From positions 1 to 24,142 of the forward strand of contig JBQCIO010000163.1 in the NCBI GenBank assembly GCA_051953655.1: a stretch of 24,142 nt of DNA, in the 5' to 3' direction. Below the pieces are notes generated by a model, which saw only the letters and a list, made by a program, of their open reading frames with translations, was not told where the DNA came from and did not search any database. The stretch is from JBQCHF01 sp051953655. Its GTDB lineage: Bacteria > Actinomycetota > Actinomycetes > Motilibacterales > Motilibacteraceae. Below are positions 16,608 to 23,592 of this stretch, piece after piece. Made by a program: the position numbers and the translations under genes. Numbering within the stretch: position 1 is the first letter of the stretch; every line of letters begins with the position of its first letter.

Positions 16608-17707
16608 GCCGTCGTCCTTCCGCTGTAGGGAGTGTTCGTGCCGCCGGTACCGGTGGTGCGCCGGCCGTCGTCCGTGCCCTTGCTGCGCCCGTCACGCAGG
16701 TCGACCACGGTGCCCCGGGCCGTCGTGCCCGGTGACGGGGATGTACCCCGCGGCGGCACCGGCCAGCCCTCGTGGTCCAGGCGGGGGCCGCGCTGGGCGA
16801 CGAGCGCCCGGTAGAGAGGCCGGCGGACCGACGCGGGGACGAGCCGGTAGGCGCCGCGCACGACGACGTTGCGGCCCAGCTCGGCCGTGCTGGTGAAGCC
16901 GATCTGCCGGAGCCGCCACTGCAGGCGCAGCTCGGACACGAGCAGCCGCAGGCCGCCGCGGCGGTCGTAGGCGCCGTCGCCGACCCGGTAGAGCACCAGC
17001 GGCTCGGGCACGTTGGCCACCCGGGCGCCCCGGGCGATCATCCGGGCGAACAGCCAGTAGTCCTCCATGAGGGGCAGGTCCTGGTAGCCGCCGGCCGCCT
17101 GCACCGCCGAGCGCCGCTAGACCACCGAGGGATGGTTGAACGGGTCGTGCAGGCGGGCGGCCCGGACGATGGCCTCCGGCGAGGTGGGAGGCACCCGCAC
17201 CCCCACCACCTGGTGCTCGTCGCGCTCGAACTCCAGCAGCGCGGACCCGACCAGGTCCGCCTCGCCGCGCTCGACCACCGGCACCTCGACCTCGAAGCGG
17301 TGCGGGAGGCTCAGGTCGTCGGCGTCGATCCGGGCGACGATGTCGTGCGAGCAGGCGGCCAGGCCCGCGTCGAGCACCGGCCCGAGGCCGACGTTGCGCG
17401 CCAGCCGGACCCGGCGCACCGGCACCGGGCAGCTGCGCAGCAGACCGTCCAGGTGCCGGGCCAGCTGCCCGGGCAGCGGCCCGTCCTCGACGACCACCAG
17501 CTCGTCCGGGCGGCGGCTCTGCTCGTGGACCGACGAGCGGACGGCCCGCTCGAGGTAGTCGGGGCGGTCGCCGGCCCACACGGCGAGCAGGAGGGAGAAG
17601 CTCGCGCGGGGGTGACCGCCGCCGGACCGGGAGCGGGCCGCGTCGGTGGTGCCCGGGGTCGTCAGCGGGGAGCTCGACGGAGGGGTCGTCGAGAAGGGCT
17701 GGGTCAT
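16604..17707 (-). pseudogene. Family 2 glycosyltransferase (AmsE-like) interrupted by one in-frame amber codon
   Basis: Read from ATG 17707 to TGA 16604 this is a complete GT2 gene of 368 codons, except that codon 197 (17119-17117) is TAG. The first part has the GT-A core: SFSLLLAVWAG, DELVVVEDG, NVGLGPVLDAGL and the metal-binding DADD in IVARIDADDLSLPHR. The second part, in the same frame, has RRSAVQAAGGYQDLPLMEDYWLFARM and a helical tail. In relatives the residue before RRSAV is usually aromatic or hydrophobic, so TAC (Tyr) to TAG is the simplest change. The remaining halves encode 196 aa and, from GTG 17104, 166 aa. Both ends keep 4-bp overlaps with neighbours. It may be a true nonsense mutation, a sequence error or a readthrough site. 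The sugar added is unknown. Confidence 0.8.
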
Positions 17708-19728
17708 GGTGGGCTCCCGCCGAGAGGGTCGGCCACCGGCGCACAGGCCGTCGCCGGGGCGGAGGTCTTCGGGGTGGAGGTGGGGGTGGAGGTCGTCGGG
17801 GTGGCGGGCGGCAGGTCGAGCCCGAGCCCGGCGAGCACCTCCGCGTTGGGTCGCGGCCGGTCGCGGAGTCCCCGGGCGACGCCGTGGGCGAGCCCGCGCA
17901 GGAGGACGCCGCGGCGCGGCGAGCGGGCGATGGTGCGCAGCCAGTGCCTGGCGGTGGCCCCGGCGTAGAGGACCCGCTCGGGGGCGGACAGGCCGGGGCT
18001 CAGGCGCAGCAGCCACAGCTTGTTGCGCACCTCGTGGACGAACCGTTCACCCGGGTCGGTCTCCGGCCCGGCGAAGGCGCGGGTGCGGTGCTCGACCACG
18101 CTGCCGGGGCAGAGCACGCCGGTGCGCGTGCGCAGCAGCCGCAGGGTCAGCTCGAAGTCGTCGTTCCACAGGAAGTAGTCGGCGACCGGCAGCCCCTCGG
18201 AGCGCAGGGCGACGGCGTCGACGAGGACGGAGACGAACGAGGCCGACCGGATCGGCACGCACAGGTGCGCGGCGGCGCGCTCCCGTTCCCCGGGTCGGGC
18301 GAGGGGGCGCGGCCGCGGGGTGTTCATCGGGTGGTCGCGCCCGTCGGTCCAGACGACCCGGCTGGCCACCAGGGCCGGGGCCAGGTCGCTGACGGCGACG
18401 TCGAGGAGCCGTTCGAGGGCGGTGGGGTGCGGCACGCAGTCGTCGTCGAGCAGCCAGAGCAGGTCCGGGGCGTGGTGGCCCAGGGCGTGCGCGAGTCCCG
18501 CGGTGAACCCGCCGGCCCCGCCGGTGTTGCGGGACAGCACGACCAGGTCGGCCTCGGGGTGCTCGGCGCGCACCTGCTCCGCGGTGCCGTCGGCGGAGGC
18601 GTTGTCCACGACGACCAGCACGTCCGGGCGGCGGGTCTGGCCCTGCACCGCGGCCAGGCACGCGCGCAGCAGGTCGCGCCGGCGGTGGGTCACCACGACG
18701 GCGACCACCCGGGTCGCCGCCGTGCTGCCGTCGGCGTCCTCGACCGAGACAGGGGCCGGCTCGTCGGCCGGGACAGCGGCGGCGGCGGGGAGGCGCCCTG
18801 CCGAGCGTGGCGGGGCTCCCGGCGACGACGGGGCGGGCGACGACGGGCCGGAGGCTGCTCGCGACGCCTGGCGACGGGCCCCGCGGACGGCTCGGAGCGA
18901 CCGGAGGCCGACCCCCGCCGGCGCCCGCTCGTCGACCTCGGCGATGACGCCGAGCAGGACGGCGCCGAGCAGCACCCCTCCAACCTGATCGCTGAACCAG
19001 TGCCAGTCCAGGTACAGGCCGGCCCCGGTGACCAGCAGCGTGGGCACGGCCACCGCACCGGCGGCCACCCACGGTCGCACCCTCAGCCGGGAGTAGCGGG
19101 CCAGGACCCAGCAGAGCAGTCCCCAGGTAAGGACGACGTTGGAGGCGTGGCCCCCGGGGTACTCGGTTCCGCCGACGAACAGGTGATCGCTGCCGCTGTA
19201 GGGATTGCTCCGGCCGATGCCCAGCTTGAGCGCCCCCGCCACCACGTTCAGCGCCAGCAGGCCGAGCCCGGCGACGACCAGGGGGCGCCAGGAACGACGT
19301 CTGGCGGCCAGCAGCACCGACACCCCGAGCAGGACCGGGCTGACCCAGGCCCGCTGGCCGAGCGGCAGCAGCGCGCGGGAGAGCCGGTTCAGCGTGGGGT
19401 CGGCGCCGTGCCAGGCGTCGAAGGCGAACCGGCTGTCGAAGGCCCGCAGCGGTCCGGACAGCAGCACGTCCGCCGTGACCAGGAGGAACACCACCGCGCC
19501 GGCGGCGAGCAGGGCACGCCGCGCCCGCCGGCGCCCGGCGCTCCAGCGCGCCGGGTCCGCGGGACGGCTGTCGTCAGCGTGCTCGTCCCACTGCTCGTCC
19601 CGTCCGTCGACCCGCTGTCGCGGGCGCGCTGCGGACGGTGGTCGAGGATGGGTGGCCCCTGGGCCCCCGGGCGGGGATTGGGGCCGCCCGGGGGTCTCGA
19701 GGTCGGCGGACATCACTCCTGTCATCAC
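17704..19728 (-). CDS. PAP2 phosphatase domain fused to GlfT1-like galactofuranosyltransferase
   Basis: The 674-aa protein has a disordered N-terminus (1-65), a six-span PAP2-like domain (about 70-265), an Ala/Pro/Ser linker (280-335) and a GT2 domain (338-640) with a Thr/Pro tail. The PAP2 motifs are altered: K168 LGIGRSNP has N for the Arg of K-x6-RP, the PSGH motif is PGGH (191-194), and the third motif keeps H243 and D247 but has AG where SR is expected. The GT part resembles GlfT1: VVVDNASADGT, NTGGAGGF (401-408), WLLDDD (425-430), WNDDFELTLR (521-530) and EH548. GlfT1 adds the first galactofuranoses to the polyprenyl-linked starter. It heads the operon; the stop overlaps GT2 as ATGA. 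GTG 19728, ATG 19725 and ATG 19713 are all possible starts. Confidence 0.88.
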   Translation of the reverse strand: MMTGVMSADLETPGRPQSPPGGPGATHPRPPSAARPRQRVDGRDEQWDEHADDSRPADPARWSAGRRRARRALLAAGAVVFLLVTADVLLSGPLRAFDSRFAFDAWHGADPTLNRLSRALLPLGQRAWVSPVLLGVSVLLAARRRSWRPLVVAGLGLLALNVVAGALKLGIGRSNPYSGSDHLFVGGTEYPGGHASNVVLTWGLLCWVLARYSRLRVRPWVAAGAVAVPTLLVTGAGLYLDWHWFSDQVGGVLLGAVLLGVIAEVDERAPAGVGLRSLRAVRGARRQASRAASGPSSPAPSSPGAPPRSAGRLPAAAAVPADEPAPVSVEDADGSTAATRVVAVVVTHRRRDLLRACLAAVQGQTRRPDVLVVVDNASADGTAEQVRAEHPEADLVVLSRNTGGAGGFTAGLAHALGHHAPDLLWLLDDDCVPHPTALERLLDVAVSDLAPALVASRVVWTDGRDHPMNTPRPRPLARPGERERAAAHLCVPIRSASFVSVLVDAVALRSEGLPVADYFLWNDDFELTLRLLRTRTGVLCPGSVVEHRTRAFAGPETDPGERFVHEVRNKLWLLRLSPGLSAPERVLYAGATARHWLRTIARSPRRGVLLRGLAHGVARGLRDRPRPNAEVLAGLGLDLPPATPTTSTPTSTPKTSAPATACAPVADPLGGSPP

Positions 19729-19961
19729 CCAGACGACGAGGGCTCAATCACCAGGAGTTCCGCCCAAGCGCAAAGAGATGGTCCAGAGCTGAGGAGCGCA
19801 ACGGTCGGGGTGGGCCGGGGGCGACAGGCCGCCGGATGCGGCGAACGGCCGGGGGAAACAGGCGCAGACTCGCGGAAGGGTTCGCCGTCCCGGTCCCGGG
19901 CTGCTCGCCCGGACTCGCCCGGACTCCCACGGACTCGCACGGACTCCCACGGAGGTGGGCC
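19729..19961. promoter_or_regulatory. Divergent promoter region of the galactan operon with 10-bp tandem repeats
   Basis: This 233-bp spacer separates the - strand wall operon from the + strand small membrane protein. At 19911-19950 four 10-base units follow head to tail: GGACTCGCCC, GGACTCCCAC, GGACTCGCAC, GGACTCCCAC. A degenerate unit precedes them and GGAGG (19951-19955), the ribosome site of the + gene, follows. The period equals about one helical turn. No clear promoter hexamers are seen on either strand. Confidence 0.45.
19911..19950 (+). repeat. Four tandem copies of a 10-bp GGACTCSCMC repeat
   Basis: The units differ only at positions 7 (G or C) and 9 (C or A), alternating in pattern. 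The array abuts the GGAGG ribosome site of the next gene. It is too short and has no spacers, so it is not a CRISPR. It might be a protein-binding array, a phase-variable tract or chance in GC-rich DNA. Confidence 0.8.
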
Positions 19962-20312
19962 ATGCCGGAAGCGCTCTTCGGACTCCTCGTCGTCCTCGTC
20001 GTGGCAGCCATGCTGGCCGCGGTCGTCCGCCTCGGGGTGGGGCTCGCCGACTCGGCCGGCGCCCGGCGGGTCGCCCGTCAGCGGGAGGCGTCGCGGTGGG
20101 CGGTGGTCCACCACGCCGACCCGCGCGGCGGCACCCTGGTGTGCGTGGCCCTGCTCTCCCCGGACGGGGTGGAGCTGGACCGGCGACCGGTCCGCCGCGT
20201 CGACGACGCCGACCCCGCCTTCGACGAGGCCTTCCTCGAGGCCGTGCTGGCCGCCCAGGCCCGGGCGGCCCTGTTCCAGAGCGCTGCGGGCGCCTCGCTG
20301 CCGCACGGGTGA
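19962..20312 (+). CDS. Small single-span membrane protein, unknown function
   Basis: The 116-aa product begins with a hydrophobic helix at about residues 5-27 (LFGLLVVLVVAAMLAAVVRLGVG) followed by a charged, soluble domain containing WAVVHHADPRGGTLVCVALLSPDG and an acidic helix DADPAFDEAFLEAVLAAQAR. I do not recognise the family. The start ATG 19962 is set by GGAGG at 19951-19955 with 6 nt spacing; the open frame upstream of it lacks coding character. It is divergent from the galactan operon and convergent with the c-di-GMP/histidine kinase gene 40 bp away. A role linked to the wall operon would only be guessed from position. Confidence 0.7.
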   Translation: MPEALFGLLVVLVVAAMLAAVVRLGVGLADSAGARRVARQREASRWAVVHHADPRGGTLVCVALLSPDGVELDRRPVRRVDDADPAFDEAFLEAVLAAQARAALFQSAAGASLPHG

Positions 20313-20319
20313 GCCGGCG

Positions 20320-20332
20320 GGGGAGCGTCCCC
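20320..20332. terminator. Hairpin between convergent genes
   Basis: GGGGA (20320-20324) and TCCCC (20328-20332) form a perfect 5-bp stem with a GCG loop in the 40-bp gap between convergent stops at 20312 and 20353. Position suggests a bidirectional terminator; there is no T-run. Confidence 0.35.
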
Positions 20333-20352
20333 GGGCAGGCTCGCCAGTCCCC

Positions 20353-23300
20353 TCAGTCTCGGGGGCGCTGGTCGTCGTCGAGCACCGGCAGGAGCAGCTC
20401 CACGCTGGTCCCGTGGCCGGGGGAGCTGGTGAGCGAGGCGAACCCGCCGGCGGCGGTGACGATCCGGCTCACGCTGGCCAGGCCCAGGCCGCTGCCGGTG
20501 CCCCCGCTGCCGCGGTGCCGGGTCGTGAACAGCGGCTGGAAGGCCCGCCGGCGTACGGATTCGTCCATGCCGCAGCCGGAGTCGGTGACCCTGAGCCGCA
20601 CCAGCCGGCGGACGTGCGGTGCGAAGCGGCTCTGGCCCACGGCTCCGGGTCCGCCGCCGGCGCGCACCGCGGCGAGGGCGGAGCGGCCGCCGCCGACGGT
20701 GGTGCCGCCGGCCGCCCGGGCGGCGGGAAGGTGCACCGGCGGGTGCAGCGCGGGATGGTCCGCGGCCACCAGGTCGGTGCTGATCGTGATCGTGCCCTCG
20801 CCCTCGATGGCGTGCACGGCGTTGGTCACCAGGTTGATCAGCACCGTGTCCAGCTCGGCCCGGCTCACCCCGACCGTGGCCGTTCCCACGCTGGTGAGGC
20901 ACCGCAGGTGGCGTCCGCCGCCGGCCAGCCGGGCCAGGACCGGGACGAGGTCGCCGACCACCGCGTCGACGTCGCAGCGGTGCGCGTCGCGCTCCTCCTC
21001 CTGCGCGTAACGGGACAGCGCCGAGACCAGGTCGCCGGTGCTCTCGGTGACGTCCTCGAGCTGGTCCAGCAGCGGAGCCACCGGCTCGACGGCGGCCAGC
21101 CCCGCGGGCAGGCTGCGGCGCAGCGCCGCGGTGGTCATGAGGATCGCGCCCAGGCTGTTGCTGACGTCGTGGGCCACCGTCCCGGCGAGCTCGGCCAGCT
21201 CGCGCAGGTGCCGGGTCGCCGTCTCCTGCGCGGTCCGGTGCTCGACCTCGGCGGCCGCGAGCCGTTCGGCCGTCACGTCGCGCGCCACGGCCGAGGCGCC
21301 GATGACCCTGCCGTCGGGATCGAGCAGCGGGGAGACGCTGAGGTTCACCAGCACCCGGCGCCCGTCCTTGGTGACCCGCTCGGTGTCGTGCCGCTCCACC
21401 GGCCGGCCGTCGCGCACCGCCGCCAGGATCTGGTCGATCTCGGCGTGGCGCTCGGGAGGGGCGATCAGGTGGACCGGCTGCCCGACGATCTCCGCCGCGG
21501 TCCAGCCGTAGAGCTGCTCCGCCGCGGGGTTCCAGGACCACACCGTGCCGTCGACGCCCTTGGTGAGGATCGCGTCGTGCGAGTGCCGGACGAGCGCGGC
21601 CAGCAGCTGGGCCTGCCGGTGCTCGTCCTGCCGGTGCCGCTCCACCTCGGCCGCGGCCAGGCGCTCGGCGGTGACGTCGTGGGCGATGACGGCCGCGCCG
21701 ATCACCCGGCCACCGCCGTCGCGCAGGGGCGAGACGCTGAGGTTGACCACGACCCGGCGCCCGTCCTTGGTCACGCGCTCGGCGTCGTGCCGCTCGCGCG
21801 GCACGCCGCGGCGCACCGCGTCGATGATCTCGTCGACCTCGTGGTGGCGGTGGGCCGGCACGATGACGTGCACGCTGCGACCCAGGACCTCGGCCGCGCT
21901 CCAGCCGTAGAGCCGCTCGGCCGCCGGGTTCCAGGACCAGACGGTCCCGTCCAGGCCCTTGGTGAGGATCGCGTCGTGCGAGTGCTGCACGAGGTTGGTC
22001 AGCAGCTCGCTGCTGCTGGGCAGGGGCGGGACGGGTGACGCCGCGGTCGCCGTCGTCTCGACGGCCCGCACCGGCTCGACGTCGGCGGCCGGCTCCGCGG
22101 CCGGGGCCGGACGCCCGAACAGCCAGCCCTGACCGTGGGTGTAGCCCAGGTCGAGCAGCAGGCGGCGCTGCTCCTCCGTCTCCACGCCCTCAGCGATCGT
22201 GGCCACGCTGAGGGCGGCGCCGATCTGCCCGATCGCGGCGACGACCGCGTGCTCGCGGGTGCCCGGCAGCCCGGCCACGAAGCTCCGGTCGAGCTTGATG
22301 CCGCGCACCGGCAGGCGGGCCAGGTGGGACAGCGAGCTGAAGCCGGTGCCGAAGTCGTCGAGCAGGATGTGCACGCCGCGCTCGTCGAGGGCGTCCAGCA
22401 CCGCGGTGGCGAGGTCGACGTCGGCCAGCACCGAGGTCTCGGTCACCTCGACCGACAGCAGCGCGGCCGGCAGCCCGCCGGCCCGCAGCGCGGCGTCGAC
22501 CTGACCGGGCAGGTCGGGCGTCACCTGGGCCGCGGCCAGGTTCACCGTGACTCCGCACGGGTCGCCGTGAGCCGCCCAGGCCGCGCCGTCCCGGCAGGCC
22601 CGGGTGAGCACCCAGGTGCCGATCCGGCGCATCAGCCCGTGCGCCTCAGCCAGGGGGAGGAAGTGGTCCGGCGCCAGCAGCCGGCCCTCGTGCTCCCAGC
22701 GCAGCAGGGCCTCGCGACGCACGGTCTCGCCGGTCCCGAGGTCCACGATCGGCTGGTAGTGCAGGCGGAGCGTGCCGTCCTCGGGCGCCGCGGCGAGGTC
22801 GGCGACGAGGTCCAGCCGGGCCCCGCCGTCGAGGGCGCCCTCGGGGCGGAAGAGGTGCACCGTCCCGGGGCCGCCGCGCTTGGCCTGCCCGAGCGCGGTG
22901 TCCGCGTGCAGCAGCAGCCCCTCCGGCGTGAGCGGCCCGTCCGCCGCGGCCGGGTGCGTGGTCCCGCCGACGGCGCCGACTGCGACCCCGACGCACGCGC
23001 CGAGCGTGAGCCGGTGCCCGGCCACCTGCCGTGGCCGGGCGACGGCGTCGAGGAGCCGTCGGGCCAGCGCCACGGCTCCGGCCACCCCGGTGGCGGACAC
23101 GACGACGAACTCGTCCCCGCTGCTGCGCGCGAACAGGTCGTCCTGGCGCAGGCTCGCCCGCAGGTCGAGCTCGACCTCCTGCAGCAGCTCGTCGCCGGCG
23201 AGGTGGCCGAGGCTGGTGTTGAGCGCGGCGAAGCCGGACAGGTCCAGGTGCAGCGCTGCGACGTGGCCGGCCGGGTGGGCGTCGTCGGCGTGGGCGCCCC

Positions 23301-23592
23301 GTCCCGCCACCCTGTCCACGAGGAGCCCGCTGTCCCCGAGCAGGGCCTCCCGCCAGGCGGTCCCGGCTCCTGCTCCTGCCCCTGGGTCGGCGGCCGGGCC
23401 GGGGCGCGGCCTGCGGCTCACCGGCGGGTCGCGGGGGCGGAGGTCCGGGGGAGCGGGTCGGAATCGGGATGCAGGGGGACCGGGTCGGCGACGCGGCGGG
23501 TGACCGCCTGCGGGGCGCGGAGAGCCGCTGCCTGTCGTGCTCGGAGCATCGTCGTCGCTCCTTCGCCTGCCGGCGCCGCGGGGGCGGCGCAT
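20353..23592 (-). CDS. Hybrid c-di-GMP/histidine kinase protein, GGDEF-EAL-PAS-PAS-HK
   Basis: The 1079-aa protein has no membrane span. Order: disordered Pro/Arg-rich N-terminus (1-90), GGDEF (about 105-245), EAL (about 260-505), PAS (about 530-650), PAS (about 663-785), a phosphoacceptor helix with H808 in AHDVSNS, and an HATPase domain with N-box NLVTN (920-924), DSGCGMDE and GTGSGLGLAS. The cyclase motif is SGDEF (158-162) with an RxxD site at 149-152. The EAL domain keeps EAL (294-296), VNLAAAQ, EVTETS, LDDFGTGFSS, IKLDRSF, IAEGVET and GQGWLF, so phosphodiesterase activity is likely; cyclase activity is uncertain. The kinase resembles NtrB-type enzymes. No response regulator gene is in the window. 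ATG 23592 has AAGGA 11 nt upstream. A candidate riboswitch lies in its leader. Confidence 0.9.
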   Translation of the reverse strand: MRRPRGAGRRRSDDDAPSTTGSGSPRPAGGHPPRRRPGPPASRFRPAPPDLRPRDPPVSRRPRPGPAADPGAGAGAGTAWREALLGDSGLLVDRVAGRGAHADDAHPAGHVAALHLDLSGFAALNTSLGHLAGDELLQEVELDLRASLRQDDLFARSSGDEFVVVSATGVAGAVALARRLLDAVARPRQVAGHRLTLGACVGVAVGAVGGTTHPAAADGPLTPEGLLLHADTALGQAKRGGPGTVHLFRPEGALDGGARLDLVADLAAAPEDGTLRLHYQPIVDLGTGETVRREALLRWEHEGRLLAPDHFLPLAEAHGLMRRIGTWVLTRACRDGAAWAAHGDPCGVTVNLAAAQVTPDLPGQVDAALRAGGLPAALLSVEVTETSVLADVDLATAVLDALDERGVHILLDDFGTGFSSLSHLARLPVRGIKLDRSFVAGLPGTREHAVVAAIGQIGAALSVATIAEGVETEEQRRLLLDLGYTHGQGWLFGRPAPAAEPAADVEPVRAVETTATAASPVPPLPSSSELLTNLVQHSHDAILTKGLDGTVWSWNPAAERLYGWSAAEVLGRSVHVIVPAHRHHEVDEIIDAVRRGVPRERHDAERVTKDGRRVVVNLSVSPLRDGGGRVIGAAVIAHDVTAERLAAAEVERHRQDEHRQAQLLAALVRHSHDAILTKGVDGTVWSWNPAAEQLYGWTAAEIVGQPVHLIAPPERHAEIDQILAAVRDGRPVERHDTERVTKDGRRVLVNLSVSPLLDPDGRVIGASAVARDVTAERLAAAEVEHRTAQETATRHLRELAELAGTVAHDVSNSLGAILMTTAALRRSLPAGLAAVEPVAPLLDQLEDVTESTGDLVSALSRYAQEEERDAHRCDVDAVVGDLVPVLARLAGGGRHLRCLTSVGTATVGVSRAELDTVLINLVTNAVHAIEGEGTITISTDLVAADHPALHPPVHLPAARAAGGTTVGGGRSALAAVRAGGGPGAVGQSRFAPHVRRLVRLRVTDSGCGMDESVRRRAFQPLFTTRHRGSGGTGSGLGLASVSRIVTAAGGFASLTSSPGHGTSVELLLPVLDDDQRPRD
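20990..21185 (-). other. Histidine kinase phosphoacceptor segment of the hybrid protein
   Basis: This part encodes ELAGTVAHDVSNSLGAI and the following dimerisation helices. The H808-D809 pair and the asparagine three residues later fit the HDxxN pattern of NtrB-like kinases rather than the more common HExxxP. The preceding coiled region after the second PAS domain would carry the signal. Confidence 0.6.
21195..22005 (-). repeat. Internal duplication encoding two near-identical PAS domains
   Basis: Two copies offset by 399 bp (133 residues) encode PAS domains sharing long identical stretches such as HSHDAILTKG, DGTVWSWNPAAE, ERVTKDGRRV, VNLSVSPL and DVTAERLAAAEVE. The YGW tryptophans are residues 564 and 697. 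The nucleotide copies also remain similar, pointing to a recent tandem duplication or gene conversion. Confidence 0.85.

Noticed and set aside
13273..16695. A single 1140-codon frame that could look like a fusion of glfT2 with upstream sequence
   Set aside because: The part before 15420 is in the wrong frame of glf, which is clearly coding in another frame; GTG 15420 with the GTGA overlap is the real glfT2 start.
19911..19950. Possible CRISPR array
   Set aside because: Units are 10 bp, directly adjacent, with no spacers and no cas genes.
17884..22038. A 1384-codon open frame on the + strand
   Set aside because: It lies opposite the PAP2-GT and hybrid kinase genes and crosses their intergenic region. 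Its translation is low-complexity Gly/Arg/Gln/His-rich with no domain; it is a GC-driven shadow.
20353..23592. GGDEF domain called inactive because of SGDEF
   Set aside because: Some SGDEF or AGDEF proteins are reported active and the RxxD site is present, so I left cyclase activity open.
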